Assembly: GCA_028288945.1 (NCBI GenBank)
Contig: JAQGHH010000608.1
Location: 1 to 15,465 of the forward strand
Reading direction: 5' to 3'
Source: Phycisphaerales bacterium
Lineage (GTDB): Bacteria; Planctomycetota; Phycisphaerae; Tepidisphaerales; Tepidisphaeraceae
Length of the DNA stretch: 15,465 bases
A program made the translations under genes and the position numbers. The notes under the pieces are model-generated. The model was given only the letters and a program-made list of their open reading frames with translations, made no database searches and was not told the DNA's origin. Numbering within the stretch: the first letter of the stretch is position 1; each line of letters starts with the position of its first letter. Positions 6,308-12,572 of the stretch are shown piece after piece.

Positions 6308-7255
6308 ATGCCAATTAACAATCAAACCATCCTCCGACTCGGCACACGCGGCAGCTTGCTCGCGCGGACCCAGAGCGCCCTCGTCGCCGCGGCGTTAGAG
6401 CGTGCCCATCCCGGTTTGCGGGTCGAGCTCGTCACGTTCAAGACTTCCGGCGACCAGATCGCCGAGCGCCCGCTCCATGAATTCGGCGGCAAGGGGCTGT
6501 TCACCAAGGAACTGGAACTGGCCCTGATCGACGGGCAGATCGATTTTGCCGTCCATAGTTATAAGGACATGCCGACCACGATGCCGCTCGTCGATCAGTC
6601 GGGGCTGATCGTCGCGGCAGTCCCGACGCGCGAAGACCCGCGCGACGTCCTTGTGGCCGGGCGACCCCTGCTCATTGCGGATCTGCCGCAAGGCGCGCGG
6701 GTCGGAACGGGCAGCCTCCGCCGGCAAAGCCAGCTCTTGGCGCATCGGCCCGATCTGCACATCGAGCCGGTCCGCGGCAACATCGACACCCGTCTTCGAA
6801 AGCAGCGCGAAGGCCGGTTTGATGCGGTCGTCATGGCGATGGCCGGCATCCGGAGGGCGGGATTGTTCGATCCGGGGACGATGCTGCCGATCGAAGCGGA
6901 GGTGCTGATCCCCGCGCCCGCGCAGGGGGCGCTGGCGTTGCAGTGCCGTCGGGATGATCAACGTACGCGAGGGTTGCTTGAGGTCCTTGATGACCGCGCT
7001 ACAGCCGTGTGCGCGACGGCCGAGCGTGCGCTCGTCGCCGCCCTCAACGGCGACTGCCTCTCCCCGATCGCGGCCCTGGCGACGATCGCGTCCGGCCGGA
7101 TCACGCTGCGTGCCGCCGTCGCAGGCCGCGGCGGCAAGCCGCCCGTGCTGCGCGCGACGGCCCAATCCGATGCATCCGCCCCCGAGGCCGCCGCCCGCGA
7201 AGCGTACGCAACCCTCGCCCGACAGGGGGTCGAAGCACTTTTGCATGGCCCTTAG
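6308..7255 (+). CDS. hemC: Porphobilinogen deaminase (hydroxymethylbilane synthase)
   Basis: HemC joins four porphobilinogen units into hydroxymethylbilane in tetrapyrrole (heme) synthesis in the cytoplasm. The 315-aa length is normal. Landmarks are 'LGTRGSLLARTQ' (11-22), 'GGKGLFTKELE' (60-70), 'AVHSYKDMPT' with catalytic D87 (equivalent to E. coli D84), 'VGTGSLRRQ' (132-140), 'RGNIDTRL' (156-163) and 'IPAPAQGALALQ' (201-212). C250 in 'NGDCLSPIAA' is the cysteine that carries the dipyrromethane cofactor. The start is certain: a TGA stop is the codon directly before the ATG, and AGGA lies 3 nt upstream. No other heme gene is next to it. The palindromic element just before the ribosome binding site may affect its translation or mRNA stability. 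Confidence 0.96.
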   Translation: MPINNQTILRLGTRGSLLARTQSALVAAALERAHPGLRVELVTFKTSGDQIAERPLHEFGGKGLFTKELELALIDGQIDFAVHSYKDMPTTMPLVDQSGLIVAAVPTREDPRDVLVAGRPLLIADLPQGARVGTGSLRRQSQLLAHRPDLHIEPVRGNIDTRLRKQREGRFDAVVMAMAGIRRAGLFDPGTMLPIEAEVLIPAPAQGALALQCRRDDQRTRGLLEVLDDRATAVCATAERALVAALNGDCLSPIAALATIASGRITLRAAVAGRGGKPPVLRATAQSDASAPEAAAREAYATLARQGVEALLHGP

Positions 7256-7447
7256 TTGATGAGGGCACTGGAAGGAATTGCCTGGCGTTCTTGGGTACGT
7301 CGCTGCCTTGGCGCAGAGCGCGGCATATTCCGGATAAGCGTCCAATAACCGGCGCACTCCCGTATTTTGGCGGCGTATTACCTGACAGTGACATCCGAAT
7401 TGAACTACCCAAATTCAAGGGCGACTACCCCAAATGCCGGCATTGCA

Positions 7448-7466
7448 GCGTCAACGAGGTTGACGC
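7448..7466. promoter_or_regulatory. 19-bp perfect palindrome overlapping the -35 of the regulator promoter (candidate operator)
   Basis: GCGTCAAC-gag-GTTGACGC is a perfect inverted repeat with 8-nt arms and a 3-nt centre. Its right half contains the TTGACG -35 box at 7460-7465. The size and position are those of a repressor or autoregulator operator. There is no U-run after it, so it is unlikely to be the hemC terminator. Confidence 0.5.
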
Positions 7467-7489
7467 GCGGCAGCAGGCACAACTAAAAT
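7460..7489 (+). promoter_or_regulatory. Sigma-70-type promoter for the PAS/GAF/receiver gene
   Basis: TTGACG (7460-7465), an 18-nt spacer and TAAAAT (7484-7489) match the consensus at 5/6 and 5/6. Transcription would begin near 7496, giving a leader of about 26 nt before the TTG start at 7523. Confidence 0.6.
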
Positions 7490-7522
7490 AGAGTTGGGGC
7501 TTGTCGGTTTAGGCCACACTGC

Positions 7523-9223
7523 TTGGACGGTCAGCGTAACAAAGTTCTCGTCCTCGCCAGCCAATCCAAGGCGAATGCCGCAGCGATCGACGCCTTGCGC
7601 GCCACCTGCGACGTGGTGGAGATTCCCACCATTGACGAGGCGATCGAAGCCCTCCGCCGCGACCACTTCAGCGCGATCTTCTCCGACTCGGCAGACTTCC
7701 TTCCCCTCGAGCGGGCCCTGGTGTCCCAGCAGGCGAGCCTCGTCCTCAACACCATCGGCGAAGGGGTGTGCGTCGTCGATTCCGAAGGCCGCTGCAACTG
7801 GATGAACAAAAAGATGCAGGCCTGGCCCGCGCGGGTTCACGAGAAAATCCGCCGAACATGCCAGGGATCGTTCGAGCTGTTCATCAAACAAGTATCCCCG
7901 CCGCACCCCGACACGCCCGCCACCCCCACCTTCAGCCGAGCCAAACGTTACGTCTTAAATATCGATGACCAGCAGTTCATGGAGATGATCGCGTCTCCCG
8001 TGATCAACCCCGCCGGGCAGGTGGTACAGGTGGTGGCGGTGGTGTGGGATGCGACCGGCACCCGCCGGCTCCAGCAGAAGATCGATGCGATCGACCGCGC
8101 CGGGCGCGAACTCGTGAGGCTCGAGTCGGAGAGCCTGAGCAAGCTCAACGTCGGCCAGCGTCTTAAGCTATTGGAGGAGAAGATCATCAGCTACACGAAA
8201 GAGCTGATGCACTTCGACCACTTCGCGATCCGGTTGCTCGATCGCCGCAGCAACAAGCTGGAAATGGTGATCAGCGCCGGCTTTCCGCCGGACGCGCTGA
8301 ACCTCGACTTGTTCGCGGAGAACGAGGGGAACGGGATCAGCGGGTACGTGGCGGCGACGGGGCGGTCTTACATCTGTCCGGACGTCGAGCGCGACCCGCG
8401 ATACGTCATGGGGCTCGATCAGGCCAAAAGCAGCCTCACGGTGCCGCTGTCGTTACACGACCGGGTGATCGGCGTGTTCAACATCGAGAGCCGTCAGCGT
8501 GCGGCGTTCAACGAGGACGACCGGCAGTTCGCCGAGATCTTCGGCCGTTACGTCGCGATCGCTCTGAACATCCTCGACCTGATGGTGGTCGAGCGCGTCC
8601 GGACGTCGCACACGGTCGCCGACACGGTCTGCACCGAGGCCGCCGGCCCGTTAAATGACATCGCCTCCGACGCCAACGCGCTGATCGACGACTACATCGG
8701 CCATGAAGACCTCCGCAAGAAGCTCCAGCAAATTCTGGATAATGTGGGCTCCATCCGCAAAGCGCTCAAGCAGGCAGCGGAGGGGCCCAATTCCGTGCTC
8801 GGGGCGGGGGAAGTGAAAGGGGCCCAGGACCCGGTGCTCGGCGGGTCGCACATCCTCGTCGCCGATGACGAGCCCAACATCCGCACGACGATCAGCGACA
8901 TCCTCCGCAAGTACGGCGCGAAGGTGACCACCGCCACCAACGGCGCGGAGGCCATCGCGTTGCTCGACGACCACGAGTTCAACCTGCTCGTCAGCGACAT
9001 CAAGATGCCCGACAAGAGCGGCTACGACGTCTTCGCGGCCGCCCGGAAAAAGTCGGCGACCGTCCCCGTGATCCTCATGACCGGCTTCGGCTACGACCCG
9101 AATCACTCCATCGTCCGCGCCAGCCAGGAGTGCTTGCAGGCGGTGCTTTTCAAGCCGTTCAAGGTCGATCAACTTCTCTCGGAAGTGCGCAAGGCGCTTC
9201 AGCAGCAACCCGTTCAGCAATAG
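7523..9223 (+). CDS. PAS-GAF-receiver regulatory protein with degenerate histidine-kinase dimerisation segment
   Basis: The 566-aa protein has, in order: a half receiver-like segment (6-62: strand-helix-strand-helix-strand ending at D55), a PAS domain (about 72-180, from 'VLNTIGEGVCVVDSEGRCNWMN'), a short coiled coil (182-225), a GAF domain (about 210-350), two long helices (355-420) and a complete C-terminal receiver (443-560). The receiver has its acidic pair D448/D449, phosphoacceptor D492 ('VSDIKMPDKSGYDVF'), T520 and K544, so it should be phosphorylated by a partner kinase. The helices resemble a kinase H-box, but T371 stands where the histidine belongs, and no ATPase domain follows. The start is TTG with only a weak ribosome binding site; no ATG lies in frame between the promoter and codon 94. 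An alternative is a GTG near codon 31. There is no output DNA-binding domain. The role is probably signal relay or scaffolding. Confidence 0.88.
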   Translation: MDGQRNKVLVLASQSKANAAAIDALRATCDVVEIPTIDEAIEALRRDHFSAIFSDSADFLPLERALVSQQASLVLNTIGEGVCVVDSEGRCNWMNKKMQAWPARVHEKIRRTCQGSFELFIKQVSPPHPDTPATPTFSRAKRYVLNIDDQQFMEMIASPVINPAGQVVQVVAVVWDATGTRRLQQKIDAIDRAGRELVRLESESLSKLNVGQRLKLLEEKIISYTKELMHFDHFAIRLLDRRSNKLEMVISAGFPPDALNLDLFAENEGNGISGYVAATGRSYICPDVERDPRYVMGLDQAKSSLTVPLSLHDRVIGVFNIESRQRAAFNEDDRQFAEIFGRYVAIALNILDLMVVERVRTSHTVADTVCTEAAGPLNDIASDANALIDDYIGHEDLRKKLQQILDNVGSIRKALKQAAEGPNSVLGAGEVKGAQDPVLGGSHILVADDEPNIRTTISDILRKYGAKVTTATNGAEAIALLDDHEFNLLVSDIKMPDKSGYDVFAAARKKSATVPVILMTGFGYDPNHSIVRASQECLQAVLFKPFKVDQLLSEVRKALQQQPVQQ

Positions 9224-9251
9224 ACGCCAGGGAAATTAATCCCTGGCGTCT
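9222..9251 (+). terminator. Strong intrinsic terminator-like hairpin
   Basis: AGACGCCAGGG (9222-9232), an 8-nt A/T loop (aaattaat) and CCCTGGCGTCT (9241-9251) form a perfect 11-bp stem starting inside the TAG stop codon of the regulator gene. The tail is TTGCATTTT, moderately U-rich. It lies between convergent genes and could serve both strands. Confidence 0.8.
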
Positions 9252-9284
9252 TTGCATTTTGGCGGCTCATTCTACTTCCCGACG

Positions 9285-9617
9285 CTACCGACCGAACTTC
9301 CCGGTCAGCGCGCGGGCAATGTTGGCGTTATTGGTGACGGGTTGCGGCTGGCGCTCGTGGTCATCAATGATCTGCCCCGTGACGAGCTGCGCCGACAGGC
9401 GGCGGTTCCCCTCGGCCGGCGGCTTACCAATCACCTGGGCGATCTGGTTAACCTCCGCCTGCTTGGCGACGAGCCTGGTTTCCAGGTCGTCGAGCTGGGC
9501 TTCGATGGCATGGAATTCCTTGAGTGCGTTCTGGTAGAGCGCCTCGCCCTGCTGCAGCCATTGTTGGAAGTGCATCGACAACGGAGAACCCTCCGGACGG
9601 CTGGGGACTTGACTCAT
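9285..9617 (-). CDS. Small hypothetical protein with predicted coiled coil
   Basis: I do not recognise this 110-aa protein. Residues 17-64 are charged and heptad-like ('LYQNALKEFHAIEAQLDDLETRLVA' region) and predict one coiled coil. The C-terminal 45 residues are polar and end in 'ARALTGKFGR'. It has no membrane segment, cysteine motif or signal peptide. Reasons to think it real: it fills the gap between a terminator hairpin and its own -10-like hexamer, its composition is protein-like and not the Arg/Pro-rich pattern of antisense shadow frames, and the opposite-strand frames look worse. The ATG at 9617 lacks a Shine-Dalgarno sequence but has TAGAAT 6 nt upstream. Function is unknown. Confidence 0.7.
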   Translation of the reverse strand: MSQVPSRPEGSPLSMHFQQWLQQGEALYQNALKEFHAIEAQLDDLETRLVAKQAEVNQIAQVIGKPPAEGNRRLSAQLVTGQIIDDHERQPQPVTNNANIARALTGKFGR

Positions 9618-9623
9618 GCCGTC

Positions 9624-9652
9624 ATTCTACCGCCGACGACGCCGCGTGCCAC
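9624..9652 (-). promoter_or_regulatory. Promoter (GTGGCA-N17-TAGAAT) for a probable leaderless transcript
   Basis: On the minus strand GTGGCA (4/6), a 17-nt spacer and TAGAAT (5/6) end 6 nt before the ATG of the small coiled-coil gene, so transcription should begin at the start codon itself. Confidence 0.5.
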
Positions 9653-9748
9653 GGTGTATCTCGTCAGCCTTTCCCTCATCGGCGGCACAAACCCCCGGCA
9701 TAAGCAGCAGCGAACGCGTCCGGTAAGATCGAATCCCGAAGACCTGTG

Positions 9749-9782
9749 TTGACAAGCGGCGCTGCGCGAATGACAAATGTCA
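9749..9782 (+). promoter_or_regulatory. tRNA-Arg upstream region: consensus -35 and a TGACA-aa-TGTCA palindrome
   Basis: TTGACA (9749-9754) is a perfect -35. A clear -10 is missing: at spacer 16-18 the best hexamers match at only 2-3 of 6. Where it should be lies TGACA-aa-TGTCA (9771-9782), an inverted repeat ending 5 nt before the tRNA. Either the -10 is poor or the palindrome is an operator overlapping it. Confidence 0.35.
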
Positions 9783-9787
9783 CACGT

Positions 9788-9861
9788 GCAGCCGTAGCTC
9801 AGATGGATAGAGCAGCGGATTTCTAATCCGCCGGTCGCAGGTTCGAATCCTGCCGGCTGCG
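9788..9861 (+). tRNA. tRNA-Arg (anticodon UCU)
   Basis: All four arms fold. The acceptor stem pairs GCAGCCG (9788-9794) with CGGCTGC (9854-9860), with discriminator G9861. The D arm is GCTC/GAGC. The anticodon stem GCGGA/TCCGC encloses the loop TTTCTAA, giving anticodon TCT (reads AGA and AGG). The variable loop is 5 nt, and the T arm GCAGG/CCTGC has loop TTCGAAT. The length is 74 nt, and the 3' CCA is not encoded. A37 with U36 makes it a normal substrate for the t6A modification begun by Sua5, whose gene is also in this window. Confidence 0.97.
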
Positions 9862-9889
9862 TTCGCTGTCCTTTCTTCTAAGACGATGT

Positions 9890-10035
9890 GAACGCAGAGG
9901 CGCGGAGACGCAGAGGTAGGAGGGGAGAGAAGGAAATGCGTTTTGCGCCGTGGCACAGGTACGTTCTCCTCCTGTTGCCCTTACCAAAATTCCTCTCTGC
10001 ATTTTCTCCCTCTGCGCCTCCGCGCCTCTGCGTTC
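9890..10035. repeat. Intergenic element C (26-nt inverted repeat between tRNA-Arg and the beta-CASP gene)
   Basis: The arms 9890-9915 and 10010-10035 are inverted copies matching at 25 of 26 positions, with a 94-nt spacer. The purine-rich left side and pyrimidine-rich right side remain partly complementary further inward. Unlike elements A and B, the arms do not fold on themselves; they contain short direct repeats of GCAGAG. A related motif, CGTGTCTCCGCGTTC, follows at 10047-10061. Translated, it gives 'NAEARRRR' and 'LCVSAPLRS', which I recall as widespread artefact peptides from such repeats. It starts 28 bp after the tRNA and might have inserted beside it. Confidence 0.78.
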
Positions 10036-10069
10036 ATTCCTCTTCCCGTGTCTCCGCGTTCCCAGTCTG

Positions 10070-10098
10070 TTGCCGATCACTGATTGGCGAACTACGCT
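10070..10098 (+). promoter_or_regulatory. Promoter (TTGCCG-N17-TACGCT) for a probable leaderless beta-CASP nuclease mRNA
   Basis: TTGCCG (4/6), exactly 17 nt, then TACGCT (3/6) ends 6 nt before the ATG at 10105. It supports that ATG as the start in preference to the TTG at 10084, which lies between the two boxes. Confidence 0.4.
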
Positions 10099-10104
10099 TC
10101 CACC

Positions 10105-11547
10105 ATGCGAATCCAATTCTGCGGCGCGGACCGCACCGTCACCGGTTCGAGCCATCTCCTCGAAATCAACGGCCTGCGGCTCTTCCTGGACATGGGGATG
10201 TACCAGGGCGCGCGCGACGAGGCACGGCGGATCAACCAGTATCTGCCCGCCGACGTGCGGTCGGCGGACGCCGTCATCCTCACCCACGGCCACCTCGATC
10301 ATTGCGGAAAATTGCCGGTGGCGACGCGGGCCGGTTTTTCCGGGCCGGTGTATTGCACGCCGGCCACCGCCGAGGTGGCGCGCATCGTGCTCGAAGATTC
10401 GGCGCGGATTCAGCAGGAAGACGTCGAGTACATGAACCACCGAACCCGCGCCCCGCAGAACCCCGCCGACCGTCCGCTCTACGGCCCGGCGGATATTCCG
10501 AACGTCCTCAAACAACTCCGCTTCATCGAATACCAGAAGAAGACGGACCTGGGCAAAGGCGTGTCGTTCACGTTCTACGACGCGGGCCACATCCTCGGGT
10601 CGGCGTACGTGATCGTCGAATGGACCGAACAAGGCCGCCCGCACAGCCTGCTCTTCACCGGCGATATCGGTCGATACAACACTCCGATCCTCCGCGACCC
10701 ATTCCCGCTCCCCGGCCCTGTGGACCAGGTCATCACCGAAAGCACCTACGGCAACGTTTCGCACGGCCCGATCGATCAGGTCGGCCCTCAATTTCTCGAC
10801 GCGGTGAAATACGTCATCGCCCGCAAGGGCCGATTGATCGTCCCGTCGTTCGCGGTCGGTAGGACGCAAACGATGCTGTGGTACCTGCAAAAGTTCATCG
10901 TCGAAAAGCAGATCCCGCAGATCGGCGTGTTCGTCGACAGTCCGATGGGCTGCGAGGCCACCGCCGCATACGCGGAGTTTGCCGATAATTACGACGACGA
11001 AACCCGCGCCCTCATCGGCAACCACGATCTCTTCGGCGTTTCACGGATGACCTGCGCGGTCACCACTCAGGACAGCCGCCAGATCAACCACACGCCCGGG
11101 CCTTGCGTGATCATCGCGTCGAGCCCGACGTGCGAGTTCGGACGGGTGCTGCATCACCTGGAGCGGAGCGTGGAGAACCCGAACGACATGGTACTTTTCT
11201 GCGGCTTCATTCCGCCGCAAACGCTCGGCCGGCGCATTCAGGACGGCGAAAAGCGCGTCCGCATCTATGACCGGTGGTACGACTTGCGTTGCCAGGTGCG
11301 CACGATCCACGGCCTCAGCGCCCACGCCGACGGCGACGAACTTCTGCGGTTCCTCAAACCCACGCTCGTCCCGCAGACGGAAGCCTACGTCGTCCACGGC
11401 GAAGTCCCCCAGGCTGAAGCCTTCGCCGGCCGGCTGATCCAGGCCGGAGTCGGCCGGGCGACCGTGCCCGCGATGGAGTCCTCAGCCGTCGCCTACGTCG
11501 CGCCGCCCCTGAGAACGGGCGAGGTCCGCAGGACGGATCAGGAATGA
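10105..11547 (+). CDS. MBL-fold beta-CASP RNA metallo-hydrolase (CPSF73/YSH1-like)
   Basis: The 480-aa protein is a zinc-dependent metallo-beta-lactamase nuclease of the CPSF-73-like group, expected to cut RNA in the cytoplasm. In the MBL part, 'FCGADRTVTGSSHLLEI' is followed by 'LDMGMYQG' and the metal motif HGHLDH (61-66); 'DAGHILGSA' (159-167) and 'FTGDIG' (184-189) supply further ligands. The beta-CASP insert has 'VPSFAVGRTQTML' (246-258) and 'FVDSPMG' (276-282). The C-terminal RMMBL part has 'IHGLSAHADG' (401-410) and 'VVHGE' (429-433). The usual SSGM...GGR...HH stretch reads 'SSPTCEFGRVLHH' here (339-351), so the Gly-Met is replaced by Pro-Thr. I chose the ATG at 10105 because homologues start 'MRIxFxGAxxTVTGS'. 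Its stop overlaps the next start (ATGA). Confidence 0.93.
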   Translation: MRIQFCGADRTVTGSSHLLEINGLRLFLDMGMYQGARDEARRINQYLPADVRSADAVILTHGHLDHCGKLPVATRAGFSGPVYCTPATAEVARIVLEDSARIQQEDVEYMNHRTRAPQNPADRPLYGPADIPNVLKQLRFIEYQKKTDLGKGVSFTFYDAGHILGSAYVIVEWTEQGRPHSLLFTGDIGRYNTPILRDPFPLPGPVDQVITESTYGNVSHGPIDQVGPQFLDAVKYVIARKGRLIVPSFAVGRTQTMLWYLQKFIVEKQIPQIGVFVDSPMGCEATAAYAEFADNYDDETRALIGNHDLFGVSRMTCAVTTQDSRQINHTPGPCVIIASSPTCEFGRVLHHLERSVENPNDMVLFCGFIPPQTLGRRIQDGEKRVRIYDRWYDLRCQVRTIHGLSAHADGDELLRFLKPTLVPQTEAYVVHGEVPQAEAFAGRLIQAGVGRATVPAMESSAVAYVAPPLRTGEVRRTDQE

Positions 11548-12515
11548 GCGGCGCTCCCCTCATCATCGGCCACCGCGGCGTGTGCGGCTATCTGCCGGAG
11601 CACACGCTGGCCTCTTACCAACTCGCCGTCGATCTGGGCGCGGACATGATCGAGGCCGACCTCGTCCCCACGCGCGACGGCGTCCTGCTCTGCCGGCACG
11701 AGAGTGAGCTTTCGCTGACGACGGACGTGGCGACGCGCCCGGAATTTTCCGGCCGGCGGACCACGAAAACCATTGACGGGCTGCGGACCGAAGGCTGGTT
11801 CGCCGAGGATTTCACGCTTGAGGAAGTTCGAGCGCTCCGCGCCCGCCAGCGCTTGGAATTCCGCGACCGTTCCCACGACGGCCGATACGCTATTCCCACA
11901 CTGGAAGACCTGCTGTCCCTCGCGGCGGACAGTGCCCGCCGGGGCAAGCCCGTCGGCGTCATGCTGGAGATCAAGCACGCAACGTATTGTGCGTCGATCG
12001 GACTTGCGGTCGAAGACCTTCTTCCACGAGTTCTAAAGAACATCGATCGCGCCGGGCACGAGTTTCCAGTCTGGGCCGAATCCTTCGAGCCCGGCATCCT
12101 CCGCCGACTGCGCGAACGGATCGACCTTCCGCTTATGCAGTTGATCGACAAGCCGTCGATGCGCCCCGCGGACTTTGAAGCCACTGACGATCCGCGCACT
12201 TTCGGCGACATGCTCTCGCCCGCCGGCCTGGCGGAAATCGCGACGTACGCCGTCGGCATTGCACCCTGGAAACGTCTTATTGTCCCCGCGGCCGGGGAGG
12301 CGGGCGGCGCATCGGGCGGCGCTGCACGTCTGGCGCGGCCGACTTCGCTGATCGTCGACGCCCACGCCGCGGGCTTGCTCGTCCACGCGTGGACCTTCCG
12401 GAATGAACCCCAATTCCTCGCCGCCGACTACGAGGGCGACCCCCGACGGGAATACGAGCAGTTCAAGAGCCTGGGCGTGGACGGGTTCATCACTGATTTT
12501 CCTGGAAGGATTTAA
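11544..12515 (+). CDS. Glycerophosphodiester phosphodiesterase (GDPD family)
   Basis: GDPD enzymes hydrolyse glycerophosphodiesters to glycerol-3-phosphate and an alcohol. The 323-aa protein shows the family active site: H10-R11 in 'IIGHRGVCGYLPEHTL', metal ligands E37 and D39 in 'MIEADLVPT', H52 in 'CRHESELS' and 'LEIK' with E142 and K144. The insert at 61-90 ('DVATRPEFSGRRTTKTIDG' region) is typical of the longer GlpQ-like branch. The end 'AWTFRNEPQFL...GVDGFITDFPG' is the classic barrel C-terminus. There is no signal peptide, so it should be cytoplasmic, unlike periplasmic GlpQ. Its ATG overlaps the beta-CASP stop by 4 bp, and a weak AGGA lies just before it, so translation is probably coupled. 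The metabolic link between the two genes is unclear. Confidence 0.92.
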   Translation: MSGAPLIIGHRGVCGYLPEHTLASYQLAVDLGADMIEADLVPTRDGVLLCRHESELSLTTDVATRPEFSGRRTTKTIDGLRTEGWFAEDFTLEEVRALRARQRLEFRDRSHDGRYAIPTLEDLLSLAADSARRGKPVGVMLEIKHATYCASIGLAVEDLLPRVLKNIDRAGHEFPVWAESFEPGILRRLRERIDLPLMQLIDKPSMRPADFEATDDPRTFGDMLSPAGLAEIATYAVGIAPWKRLIVPAAGEAGGASGGAARLARPTSLIVDAHAAGLLVHAWTFRNEPQFLAADYEGDPRREYEQFKSLGVDGFITDFPGRI

Positions 12516-12572
12516 AGGCGGTCGGCTTAGTTGCGAAGAGCAGGCAGGCTTGGCGCCGTGCACCAACTGGCG

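Noticed and set aside
6216..6398. Small frame beginning 'MAQPPSAV' upstream of hemC
   Set aside because: It is a translation of palindromic element B and runs out of frame into hemC.
6395..7357. A 320-codon minus-strand frame opposite hemC
   Set aside because: Antisense shadow; hemC has every catalytic motif in the other strand.
10084..10104. Upstream TTG start for the beta-CASP gene, seven codons earlier
   Set aside because: The ATG at 10105 matches the family N-terminus and is preceded by a -10-like hexamer at the right distance; the TTG lies within the presumed promoter.
9888..10862. A 324-codon plus-strand frame starting inside element C
   Set aside because: Its first part translates repeat arms ('NAEARRRR') and the rest is an Arg/Pro-rich out-of-frame reading of the beta-CASP gene.
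9823..11025. A 400-codon minus-strand open frame opposite the beta-CASP gene and running through the tRNA and element C
   Set aside because: It reads through a tRNA gene and repeat arms, and its sequence is antisense shadow of the conserved nuclease.
12516..12572. Terminator between the convergent GDPD and sua5 genes
   Set aside because: Only weak 5-bp stems such as GCGCC/GGCGC are present, with no U-run; not enough to call.
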